Below are positions 1 to 5,949 of a stretch of 7,334 nucleotides of DNA, piece after piece. The DNA comes from RGIG3040 sp964410675 (GTDB taxonomy: Bacteria > Bacillota > Clostridia > Lachnospirales > Lachnospiraceae), in NCBI GenBank assembly GCA_964410675.1, contig CAYPIB010000116.1, positions 1 to 7,334 of the forward strand. The letters run 5' to 3'. Position 1 is the first letter of the stretch. Every line of letters begins with the position of its first letter. The position numbers and the translations under genes were made by a program. The notes beneath the pieces are model-generated. The model was not told the origin of the DNA and ran no database searches. It worked only from the letters and a program-made list of their open reading frames with translations.

Positions 1-1
1 T

Positions 2-322
2 ATCGAAAATGCTGTTAGTGCAGGAGTCTGTGATCCAAGATTTCCTTCGGTACAATTATCAGAAATGGAGCAAATTATTTGTACTGTCGATATTCTCTCA
101 GAGGCAGAAGAAATTAAGTCCTTGGATGATTTAGATGTTAAGAAATATGGAATTATCATTACAGAAGGAAGAAAAAGAGGGTTGCTATTACCTAATTTAG
201 AGGGCGTAAATACAGTAGAAGAACAGATAGAAATTACGTTAAGTAAGGCAGGGATTGCCCGGGAAGCTTATGAGCAGGGAAAATGTTATATAGAACGTTT
301 TGAGGTGGTGAGACATTATTAA
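2..322 (+). CDS. AmmeMemoRadiSam system protein A, AMMECR1 domain (3' part only)
   Basis: The open frame enters from the left edge without a start codon, so only about 106 C-terminal residues are visible; the ATG at 65 is internal. The visible part fits the second half of an AMMECR1 domain. It has a DPRFPSV stretch near the edge, then a GIIITEGRKRGLLLPNL segment (family pattern: G-ii-v-.-g-.-r-GlLLP), then a KAG motif, and ends in a beta-strand-like IERFEVVRHY. The family's LRGCIG motif would lie outside the window. The stop TAA shares its last A with the ATG of the next gene, so the two are probably translationally coupled. In many Clostridia this domain is fused behind a Memo-like domain related to class III extradiol dioxygenases; whether that holds here cannot be seen. 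The molecular function of the family is not established as far as I know. Confidence 0.9.
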   Translation: MENAVSAGVCDPRFPSVQLSEMEQIICTVDILSEAEEIKSLDDLDVKKYGIIITEGRKRGLLLPNLEGVNTVEEQIEITLSKAGIAREAYEQGKCYIERFEVVRHY

Positions 323-1149
323 TGGAAGCTGTTTGTCCGGTGTGTATGCACCATTGTAAAATTAAAGAAGGAAATACCGGCTTATGCCATGCAAGAGGCA
401 ATGAGCAGGGGAAAATAAAATGTCTTAATTATGGAAAAGTCACTTCATTTGCCCTCGATGCGATTGAGAAGAAGCCCTTGGCCCATTTTTATCCCGGCAG
501 CAAAATATTATCAGTAGGAAGCTATGGATGTAATTTGTGGTGCAAATTTTGTCAGAACTATATGATTTCTACGGTCAAGGAAACCGAAACAGAATATGGT
601 GTCCTAATGCCGGAACAATTAATAAAAGAAGCAATTTCATATAAAGATCAGGGAAATATCGGTATTGCTTTTACTTATAATGAACCGCTCATTGGCTTTG
701 AGTATGTAAGAGATTGTGCGAAGCTGGCAAAAGAAAGCGGACTTAAAAGTGTTGTTGTCACAAATGGCTGTATTGAACAAAATATACTAGAAGAAATATT
801 ACCATACATCGATGCTTTTAATGTAGATTTAAAGGGCAATACAGAGAGCTTTTATAAAAATATCGGCGGAAGCTTAGAGATGGTGAAAGCTTTTATAGAA
901 AGAGCGGCAAAAGACAGCCATGTAGAAGTTACGACTTTAATTATACCTGATGAAAATGATGGCAGGGAAGAGATTATAAAAGTATCAAAATGGTTAGCAT
1001 CGATAGATAAAAATATTCCCTTTCATATTTCCCGTTTTTTTCCGCATTGGAAAATGATGGATCGTGAGGCGACGAACGTGAACTTAATTTATAGTTTGGT
1101 TCAAGAAGCAAAAAAGTATTTAAAATATGTTTATACCGGAAACTGTTAA
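322..1149 (+). CDS. amrS: AmmeMemoRadiSam system radical SAM enzyme
   Basis: This 275-residue cytosolic radical SAM protein carries the cluster motif C70-x3-C74-x2-C77 in GCNLWCKFCQNY, which binds a 4Fe-4S cluster and S-adenosylmethionine. Before it lies an N-terminal cysteine group (C5, C8, C12, C22) in the family pattern CPVC-x3-C...GLC, then the diagnostic stretch LDAIEKKPLAHFYPGS (about 45-60). Further family marks are FTYNEP, VTNGC, NVDLKG and HISRFFPHWKM. The start ATG overlaps the stop of the AMMECR1 gene (TAATG), typical of coupled partners. The protein ends directly after YVYTGNC. Longer family members continue past this point with a CPxCG-like extension, so this is a short form of the family. 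I see no frameshifted continuation after the stop, so the short end looks genuine. The substrate is unknown; the symbol is the generic family name. Family assignment is firm. Confidence 0.93.
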   Translation: MEAVCPVCMHHCKIKEGNTGLCHARGNEQGKIKCLNYGKVTSFALDAIEKKPLAHFYPGSKILSVGSYGCNLWCKFCQNYMISTVKETETEYGVLMPEQLIKEAISYKDQGNIGIAFTYNEPLIGFEYVRDCAKLAKESGLKSVVVTNGCIEQNILEEILPYIDAFNVDLKGNTESFYKNIGGSLEMVKAFIERAAKDSHVEVTTLIIPDENDGREEIIKVSKWLASIDKNIPFHISRFFPHWKMMDREATNVNLIYSLVQEAKKYLKYVYTGNC

Positions 1150-1154
1150 ACTTG

Positions 1155-1183
1155 TTGACACCGTTTAAGAATCAGGACATACT
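1155..1183 (+). promoter_or_regulatory. Probable sigma-A promoter of the lacI-family gene
   Basis: A perfect -35 box TTGACA (1155-1160) is followed after 17 bases by CATACT (1178-1183), a 4/6 match to TATAAT. It begins five bases after the stop of the radical SAM gene, and transcription would start near 1190. This would give the regulator its own transcript. No terminator is visible between the two genes, so read-through from upstream is also possible. Confidence 0.6.
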
Positions 1184-1214
1184 ATAAATATTCTATTTGG
1201 ACAGAGGTGAACAT

Positions 1215-2228
1215 ATGGTATCCATGAAAGACATTGCAATTGCCTGTGGAGTTTCAGTAGCGACTGTAAGCAAATCATTAAGTAATCAAAAAGATATTAG
1301 TGATGAGACGAAGCAGTTTGTCAGAGAGGCGGCTAAGCGAATGGGGTACTTTCCCAATTCAGTAGCAAGGGCTTTGAAAACAAACAGAACTTATAATATC
1401 GGCGTTTTATTTGTGGAAGAGGCAATGAGCGGGCTTACACATAATTATTTTGCGCATGTATTGGATAATTTTAAAGTTGCGGCAGAAATGAGAGGATATG
1501 ATATTACCTTTTTAAATTGTAATAGAAATGGCAACAACCGGATGACTTATTTAGAGCGTAGTAAATATAGGGGGTTTGACGGTGTAGTTATTGCCTGTGT
1601 CAATTTTGATCAAAAAGAAGTGATAGAACTTGTAAATAGTGATATACCGGTTGTAACGATAGATCATGTTTTTAATAATTGTACTTCTGTTGTATCTGAT
1701 AATGCAGGAGGGATGCAGGACCTGCTTACTTATATTCATAGCATGGGGCATCGGAAAATCGCTTATATTCATGGTGCCAGTTCATCGACAACGAGAGCGA
1801 GATTAGCATGCTTCTATAAAAAAATGGAAGAATGGGGAATTACGGTACCGGATGAATATGTGGTAGAATCCGCTTATCGGGATGTAAAAGGGGCAGCAAA
1901 GCGCACGAGGGAGATGCTGACGTTAAAAAATGCGCCGACCTGTATTTTATATCCGGATGATTTTGCGGCTTATGGCGGTATTAATGTTATCCGCGAGAAA
2001 GGCTTGATGATTCCGGATGATATTTCGGTAGCCGGATATGATGGTATTACTCTGGCAAAGCTGATTGAACCCCGCCTGACAACAATTAATCAAGATACTG
2101 TTAATATTGGAAGAACAGCAGCAGAAAAGTTAATTGACCTTATCGAAAAGCCAAAGTCTACCTTAATAGAGAGTGTGATTATTTCCGGTGAGCTTGCTGA
2201 AGGAAAAACAGTTAAAGAATTAACGTAA
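1215..2228 (+). CDS. LacI/GalR-family transcriptional regulator
   Basis: A 337-residue DNA-binding regulator of normal family length. The N-terminal helix-turn-helix covers about residues 4-25 (MKDIAIACGVSVATVSKSLS), followed by GYFPNSVARALK at about 44-55, the hinge helix whose Leu inserts into the operator minor groove. The rest is a periplasmic-binding-protein-like effector domain, including GHRKIAYI, an Arg at 196 placed like LacI R197, YPDDFAAYG at 246-254 and SVAGYDGI with D276 placed like LacI D274. The start is taken as ATG 1215 because AGAGGTGA (1203-1210) sits at the right distance; a TTG in frame at 1197 lies before that site. Such proteins usually sense a sugar or nucleoside and repress transport or catabolic genes. 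No such genes are nearby, so the effector and targets cannot be told. It has a promoter of its own and no terminator before the trp promoter. The family is certain, the regulon unknown. Confidence 0.95.
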   Translation: MVSMKDIAIACGVSVATVSKSLSNQKDISDETKQFVREAAKRMGYFPNSVARALKTNRTYNIGVLFVEEAMSGLTHNYFAHVLDNFKVAAEMRGYDITFLNCNRNGNNRMTYLERSKYRGFDGVVIACVNFDQKEVIELVNSDIPVVTIDHVFNNCTSVVSDNAGGMQDLLTYIHSMGHRKIAYIHGASSSTTRARLACFYKKMEEWGITVPDEYVVESAYRDVKGAAKRTREMLTLKNAPTCILYPDDFAAYGGINVIREKGLMIPDDISVAGYDGITLAKLIEPRLTTINQDTVNIGRTAAEKLIDLIEKPKSTLIESVIISGELAEGKTVKELT

Positions 2229-2236
2229 TTTAAGTG

Positions 2237-2264
2237 TTGACACAAAGAAAAATTGGAGTATAAT
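2237..2264 (+). promoter_or_regulatory. Promoter of the trpDC operon
   Basis: The consensus -35 TTGACA (2237-2242) and consensus -10 TATAAT (2259-2264) are separated by 16 bases, with the start expected near 2271. The match is perfect in both boxes, so initiation should be strong and essentially constitutive, leaving control to the T-box leader downstream. The -35 starts nine bases after the lacI-family stop codon. Confidence 0.9.
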
Positions 2265-2270
2265 AACAAA

Positions 2271-2563
2271 TAAGCATAATTAAATATTACAAACCGTTGA
2301 AGTGGAGATAAAAACGAAAAATGTGTTTTCAGAGAGCAGGGGATGGTGGAAACCCTGTAACGGCAATTCGTTAAATGGACCACGGAGGGCATGGTCAACA
2401 GGACTTTTGAAAGTCCTAAGTATTCCGTGACGTAATGCACGCGTAAGCTGCAAGGAATATGTTAGTATTCTGATAAGTGTGTGGTATCCACAAAGCAAGG
2501 TGGCACCGCGGGAACAAAATTACCCGTCCTTGACTATTTTTATATAGTCAAGGGCGTTTTTTT
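2271..2563 (+). promoter_or_regulatory. T-box riboswitch, tRNA-Trp specific, controlling trpDC
   Basis: This leader RNA senses the charging state of tRNA-Trp. Stem I: GTGG (2302-2305) pairs with CCAC (2380-2383) below an internal specifier loop, and AACGAA (2313-2318) pairs with TTCGTT (2367-2372) above it. The loop's 3' side reads AAATGGA, giving specifier TGG (Trp) at 2376-2378. The AGAGAG motif (2331-2336) precedes an apical helix, CAGGG (2337-2341) with CCCTG (2353-2357). Further elements are a hairpin 2400-2417, a Stem II helix TATTCC (2421-2426) with GGAATA (2454-2459), and a Stem III hairpin GTGG-TAT-CCAC (2481-2491). The T-box AAGGTGGCACCGCGGG (2497-2512) forms the antiterminator with CCCGTCCTT (2523-2531), leaving TGGCACC as the bulge. 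TGGC pairs with a tRNA end GCCA, fitting the G73 discriminator of bacterial tRNA-Trp. Uncharged tRNA would favour antitermination. The 5' end is inferred from the promoter. Confidence 0.94.
2525..2563 (+). terminator. Intrinsic terminator of the Trp T-box (regulated)
   Basis: The stem CGTCCTTGACTA (2525-2536) pairs with TAGTCAAGGGCG (2545-2556, one G-U pair) around a short AT loop and is followed by seven T (2557-2563). Bases 2525-2531 are also used by the antiterminator, so the two structures exclude each other. It is also the first terminator downstream of the lacI-family gene, and so can end that gene's transcript too. Confidence 0.95.
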
Positions 2564-2610
2564 ATGTCTAGAAAAGGCGCGAAAAATTTAAATGAAAAGA
2601 GGAAAAGGCT

Positions 2611-3618
2611 ATGATTAAACAAGCGATTGCAAAATTAGTAAAAAAAGAAAATTTATCAAATGAGATGATGGCAGAGGTAATGGATGAGATTATGAGCGGT
2701 GATGCGACCGATGCCCAAAAGGCGGCATTTTTAACTGCACTCAGCATGAAGGGAGAGACAATCGATGAGATTACCGTTGCCGCAAAGGTAATGAGAGAGC
2801 ATTGTATAAAATTTTTAAATGATATGGATGTATTAGAAATTGTCGGTACAGGCGGAGATGGCTTAAATACCTTTAATATTTCTACGATGGCTTCTTTAGT
2901 TGTTTCTGCATCTGGAATTCCGGTGGCAAAGCATGGTAATCGAGCAGCTTCAAGTAAATGTGGTACAGCTGATGTTCTGGAGAATCTGGGTGTCAATTTG
3001 GATGTAGCTCCGGCGGTTAGCCTTGAGTTACTTAGAAGCATGAATATATGTTTTCTTTTTGCCCAGAAGTATCACACAGCGATGCGGTTTGTTGGAAGTG
3101 TCAGAAAGGAAATGGGTATTCGTACTATTTTTAATTTACTTGGACCGCTGGCAAATCCAGCGGGTGCAAGCATGCAGCTGTTAGGTGTTTATAATAAAGA
3201 AATGGTAGAGCCTCTGGCAAAGGTGCTTGCCAATCTTGGGGTAAAAAATGCTATGGTAGTACATGGGCATGACGGAATGGATGAAATCTCATTATGTGCT
3301 CCGACAAGCGTATGTGAAGTGCGAAATGGACAATTTTCTTCCTATGTAATTAAACCGGAGCAATTTGGCTTTGCTTCCTGTAAGCCGGAGGACTTAGTTG
3401 GCGGAACACCGCAGGAAAATGCAGAAATAGCAATTAGCATTTTAAAGGGAGCAAAAGGGCCAAAAAGGGATGCCGTTTTATTAAATAGTGCTGCTGCTAT
3501 TCATATTGCAAAGGAAAATGTTACAATGGAAGAAGGTATTTTGATTGCAGCAGAAGTGATAGATAGTGGCAGAGCGTTAAAACAGTTAGAAAAATTTATT
3601 GAAGAAACCAATAAATGA
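2611..3618 (+). CDS. trpD: Anthranilate phosphoribosyltransferase
   Basis: This 335-residue cytosolic enzyme transfers the phosphoribosyl group of PRPP to anthranilate, giving phosphoribosylanthranilate, the second committed step of tryptophan synthesis. An N-terminal helical part is followed by the PRPP and Mg-binding GTGGD (79-83), NIST (89-92) and KHGNRAASSKCGTAD (107-121, with N110 at the anthranilate site). Then come YHTAM (H155), VRKE with R165, RTIFNLLGPL (171-180) and GMDEIS with the metal-binding pair D224-E225. Length and motifs are normal. The start ATG has AGAGGAAAAGG just upstream (2600-2608 region) and lies 47 bases after the T-box terminator's T run. It is the stand-alone TrpD form with no glutamine amidotransferase (TrpG) fusion. 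The protein has no tryptophan residue. The stop TGA is ten bases before the trpC start. Confidence 0.97.
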   Translation: MIKQAIAKLVKKENLSNEMMAEVMDEIMSGDATDAQKAAFLTALSMKGETIDEITVAAKVMREHCIKFLNDMDVLEIVGTGGDGLNTFNISTMASLVVSASGIPVAKHGNRAASSKCGTADVLENLGVNLDVAPAVSLELLRSMNICFLFAQKYHTAMRFVGSVRKEMGIRTIFNLLGPLANPAGASMQLLGVYNKEMVEPLAKVLANLGVKNAMVVHGHDGMDEISLCAPTSVCEVRNGQFSSYVIKPEQFGFASCKPEDLVGGTPQENAEIAISILKGAKGPKRDAVLLNSAAAIHIAKENVTMEEGILIAAEVIDSGRALKQLEKFIEETNK

Positions 3619-3628
3619 AGGAGAAGTT

Positions 3629-4417
3629 ATGGGAACGATTTTAGATGAAATAGCAGAAAAGACGAGAGCAAGAATACAAGAGCTTAAAAAAGTGAAGTCT
3701 CTAGAACAAATACGTAAAGAAGCATATTCGATGGAAGTAAATACAGATTTTCCATTTGAAAAGGCACTGAAGAAAGAGGGCATTTCTTTTATATGCGAGG
3801 TGAAAAAGGCCTCTCCATCTAAGGGAATTATTGCCGATGATTTTCCATACGTTGCAATTGCGAAGTCCTATGAGGAGGCAGGAGCAGCGGCTATTTCGAT
3901 TTTGACGGAGCCATATTATTTTAAAGGCAGTAATGAATATTTAAAAGAGATTTATAAGGAAGTATCCATTCCTCTTTTACGCAAAGATTTTACTGTTGAT
4001 GAATACATGATATATGAAGCTAAATTAATGGGTGCGAGTGCAATTTTACTTATTTGCTCTATTTTAAATGATGTACAGCTAAAGAGCTATCTACTGACTG
4101 CAGATGAGTTAGGGTTGTCGGCTTTAGTCGAAGCACACGATGAGGAAGAGGTGGAAAGAGCAAAGGCCGCTGGCGCAAGAATAATTGGTGTAAATAATAG
4201 AGATTTAAAAACTTTTACCGTAGATCGAAATAATAGCGTAAGACTGCGAAAAAAAGTTCCAAATCACATTTTGTTCGTTTCTGAAAGTGGGATTAAAACA
4301 CCGGAGGATATCTCTGTTCTTAAAGAAAATGGTACGGACGCTGTTTTAATCGGCGAAACTTTTATGAGAAGCAAAAATAAAAAAGAAATGTTAAACACTT
4401 TGCGCGGTGAAAGATAA
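3629..4417 (+). CDS. trpC: Indole-3-glycerol-phosphate synthase
   Basis: This 262-residue TIM-barrel enzyme converts CdRP (1-(2-carboxyphenylamino)-1-deoxyribulose 5-phosphate) to indole-3-glycerol phosphate with loss of CO2 and water. All expected catalytic and binding residues are visible: E57 and K59 in CEVKKASPSKG, S62-P63, K119 in LLRKDF, E168 in LVEAH, N189 and R191 in GVNNRDL, and E219-S220 in SESG; GETFMR closes the phosphate site. The start is ATG 3629, with AAGGAG at 3618-3623 overlapping the trpD stop. An in-frame TTG at 3599 lies inside trpD without its own binding site and gives a non-homologous tail. It is co-transcribed with trpD and is a single-function protein with no TrpF domain attached. 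The protein has no tryptophan. No terminator follows it. Confidence 0.97.
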   Translation: MGTILDEIAEKTRARIQELKKVKSLEQIRKEAYSMEVNTDFPFEKALKKEGISFICEVKKASPSKGIIADDFPYVAIAKSYEEAGAAAISILTEPYYFKGSNEYLKEIYKEVSIPLLRKDFTVDEYMIYEAKLMGASAILLICSILNDVQLKSYLLTADELGLSALVEAHDEEEVERAKAAGARIIGVNNRDLKTFTVDRNNSVRLRKKVPNHILFVSESGIKTPEDISVLKENGTDAVLIGETFMRSKNKKEMLNTLRGER

Positions 4418-4551
4418 GGTTTTAATTTCCTGAAAAAATGGCATAATAATAAAATAAGTCTGGACTATTCTGAGAAACAGTGGGAAAATAGAAGTTGGCA
4501 AACCAATACCAGAAACTTTGCAGCTAGAAAGGAAATAAAAGGTGGAGTATT

Positions 4552-5880
4552 ATGGAAAAAAAACCAACAAATGAAAACGAATCAATTCAGGAAGGATTAG
4601 AGCGTTTTTTAGAAAAGGAGCTGGAAGGATTAACAGCAAATAATAGTTCAAAGCCTCCAAGTGAAGAGATAAGAAACGATGAAATACAGATGATTGAACT
4701 CGGTAATTCTTCTGAATCAACACAAAATAGTCAGATGGATCATATAAATAGAGAGCCAAATGCTCAAATACATCGTGATATCCCCAAAAAGAGGACGACA
4801 AGCACAGGAAATAGAAATCAGAAAAGTCCATCCCTTAAGAACAGTAATAAGTCAGGGAAGACGAAAGCAGGAACCACACAAAAAAAGGATAGAGGAATTA
4901 TGGCCGGCGGAAAGAAAAAGAGAGGCAGTGACAAAAAGAAGGGCAGTAAATGGAAAAAAGCACTGATTATATTAGCGATTCTTTTGCTGTTGGGAATGGG
5001 TCTGCTTTATTTGCTTATAGGCAGTGTGTATGGCAAAATGGAATATAAACCATTAGATGGATATACGGCAGAACCAATGAAAGAGGATGGAGTAACGAAT
5101 ATACTGTTAATTGGTAATGACTCACGAAACAAAGATAATGTAGGCAGATCAGATGCAATGATTTTGCTTTCTGTAAGTGATAAAACTAAAACAATTACGA
5201 TGACGTCACTATTAAGAGATATGTATGTGGATATTCCAGGGCATAAAAGCAATCGCTTAAATGCTGCGTACTCTGCCGGCGGAGCGGAATTATTAATGGA
5301 GACAATCGAACAGAGCTTAGATGTTAAGATTCATCGCTATGCAATCGTTAATTTTCAGGCCTTTGCCAATCTTGTAGATGCGGTCGGCGGCGTAGATTTG
5401 GAACTGAGCAATGAGGAAGTGAAATTAGTTAATGGATATTTAGTAGAGTATAATATGCTTGAGGAAAGACCGGAAGGAACAGATTATCTTGACGATACGG
5501 CAAGCGGTATGCTCCACTTAAACGGACCTCAGGCACTGGCATATACAAGAAACCGTTCTATCGGCTCAGATTTTGGCAGAACAGAGCGCCAAAGAAAAGT
5601 ATTATCTGCCATTATGCAGAAGGCACCAGGTGCACTGGCAACGAATTCAAAGGAACTTATTAACGGCCTATTTCCGAACTTAACAACAAATTTAACGCAA
5701 GGAGAAAGCTTTAAACTGAGCTTAAATGTTACGAAGTTTTTAACCTATGAACAGGTCCAGTTAGTTGTTCCGGCTGAAGGAACGTATAAAAATGCATCAA
5801 TTAGAGGAATGTCTGTATTAGAAGTTGATTTTGAAGCAAATAAAAAGATGTTAAAAGAGGCCTTATACGGTCAGGAATAA
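4552..5880 (+). CDS. LytR-CpsA-Psr (LCP) family cell-wall polymer transferase
   Basis: A 442-residue type II membrane protein. Residues 1 to about 133 are a polar, probably disordered cytoplasmic tail rich in Ser, Asn and Lys, ending in a strongly basic stretch (KKKRGSDKKKGSKWKK, 121-136). One membrane helix follows at about 137-158. The extracellular LCP domain starts near 180 with NILLIGNDSR (D190, R192), then GRSD (199-201), LLRD (R222, D223), the NRLNAAYSAGG segment, VGGVDLEL, and the closing YTRNRSIGSDFGRTERQR (331-348). LCP enzymes attach undecaprenyl-pyrophosphate-linked wall polymers (teichoic acids, capsule, glycans) to peptidoglycan, and the conserved Arg and Asp residues bind the lipid pyrophosphate and metal. 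No LytR_C domain follows. The start ATG has AGGTGGAG at 4540-4547. The 134-base gap behind trpC holds no clear terminator and only a weak CATAAT (4442-4447), so partial read-through from trpDC is possible. The polymer handled is unknown. Confidence 0.93.
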   Translation: MEKKPTNENESIQEGLERFLEKELEGLTANNSSKPPSEEIRNDEIQMIELGNSSESTQNSQMDHINREPNAQIHRDIPKKRTTSTGNRNQKSPSLKNSNKSGKTKAGTTQKKDRGIMAGGKKKRGSDKKKGSKWKKALIILAILLLLGMGLLYLLIGSVYGKMEYKPLDGYTAEPMKEDGVTNILLIGNDSRNKDNVGRSDAMILLSVSDKTKTITMTSLLRDMYVDIPGHKSNRLNAAYSAGGAELLMETIEQSLDVKIHRYAIVNFQAFANLVDAVGGVDLELSNEEVKLVNGYLVEYNMLEERPEGTDYLDDTASGMLHLNGPQALAYTRNRSIGSDFGRTERQRKVLSAIMQKAPGALATNSKELINGLFPNLTTNLTQGESFKLSLNVTKFLTYEQVQLVVPAEGTYKNASIRGMSVLEVDFEANKKMLKEALYGQE

Positions 5881-5889
5881 GAAAAAAAT

Positions 5890-5934
5890 AATACCATATC
5901 ATCACTGTTTTTAAACAAGTGGTGATATGGTATT
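5890..5934. terminator. Bidirectional intrinsic terminator between convergent genes
   Basis: A 17-base-pair stem pairs 5890-5906 with 5918-5934 with a single G-U position, around an 11-base loop (5907-5917) whose GTTT/AAAC can pair further. On the minus strand it is followed by seven T (complement of A 5882-5888), a strong terminator for the Bax-inhibitor-like gene's opposite neighbour direction, that is for transcripts leaving that gene. On the plus strand it is followed by TTTTAATTTGTTTC, an adequate T-rich tail for the LCP transcript. It begins 9 bases after the LCP stop and ends 15 bases before the minus-strand stop. Confidence 0.9.
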
Positions 5935-5949
5935 TTAATTTGTTTCTTT

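Noticed and set aside
1197..1214. TTG start giving the LacI-family protein six extra residues.
   Set aside because: The ribosome binding site AGAGGTGA (1203-1210) lies inside the extension and is correctly spaced for ATG 1215; LacI proteins begin just before the helix-turn-helix.
2090..2498. Two overlapping minus-strand ORFs across the end of the lacI-family gene and the T-box.
   Set aside because: They lie opposite a well-supported gene and structured leader RNA, have no ribosome binding site and no family-like motifs.
2271..2610. Classical leader-peptide attenuator for trp.
   Set aside because: No short ORF with repeated Trp codons and a binding site is seen; the only relevant TGG is in the specifier loop of a T-box.
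2568..3041. Minus-strand ORF of 157 codons inside trpD.
   Set aside because: It is antisense to a clearly conserved enzyme and its low-complexity Ser/Ile/Phe sequence reflects codon shadowing.
3599..3628. TTG start giving TrpC ten extra residues.
   Set aside because: It lies within trpD without its own binding site, while AAGGAG at 3618-3623 fits ATG 3629 and the 262-residue length fits the family.
4418..4551. Possible promoter (CATAAT, 4442-4447) or hairpin (for example GCAAA with TTTGC) before the LCP gene.
   Set aside because: No convincing -35 lies 16-18 bases upstream, and the hairpins are too short and lack a T run, so neither is listed as a feature.
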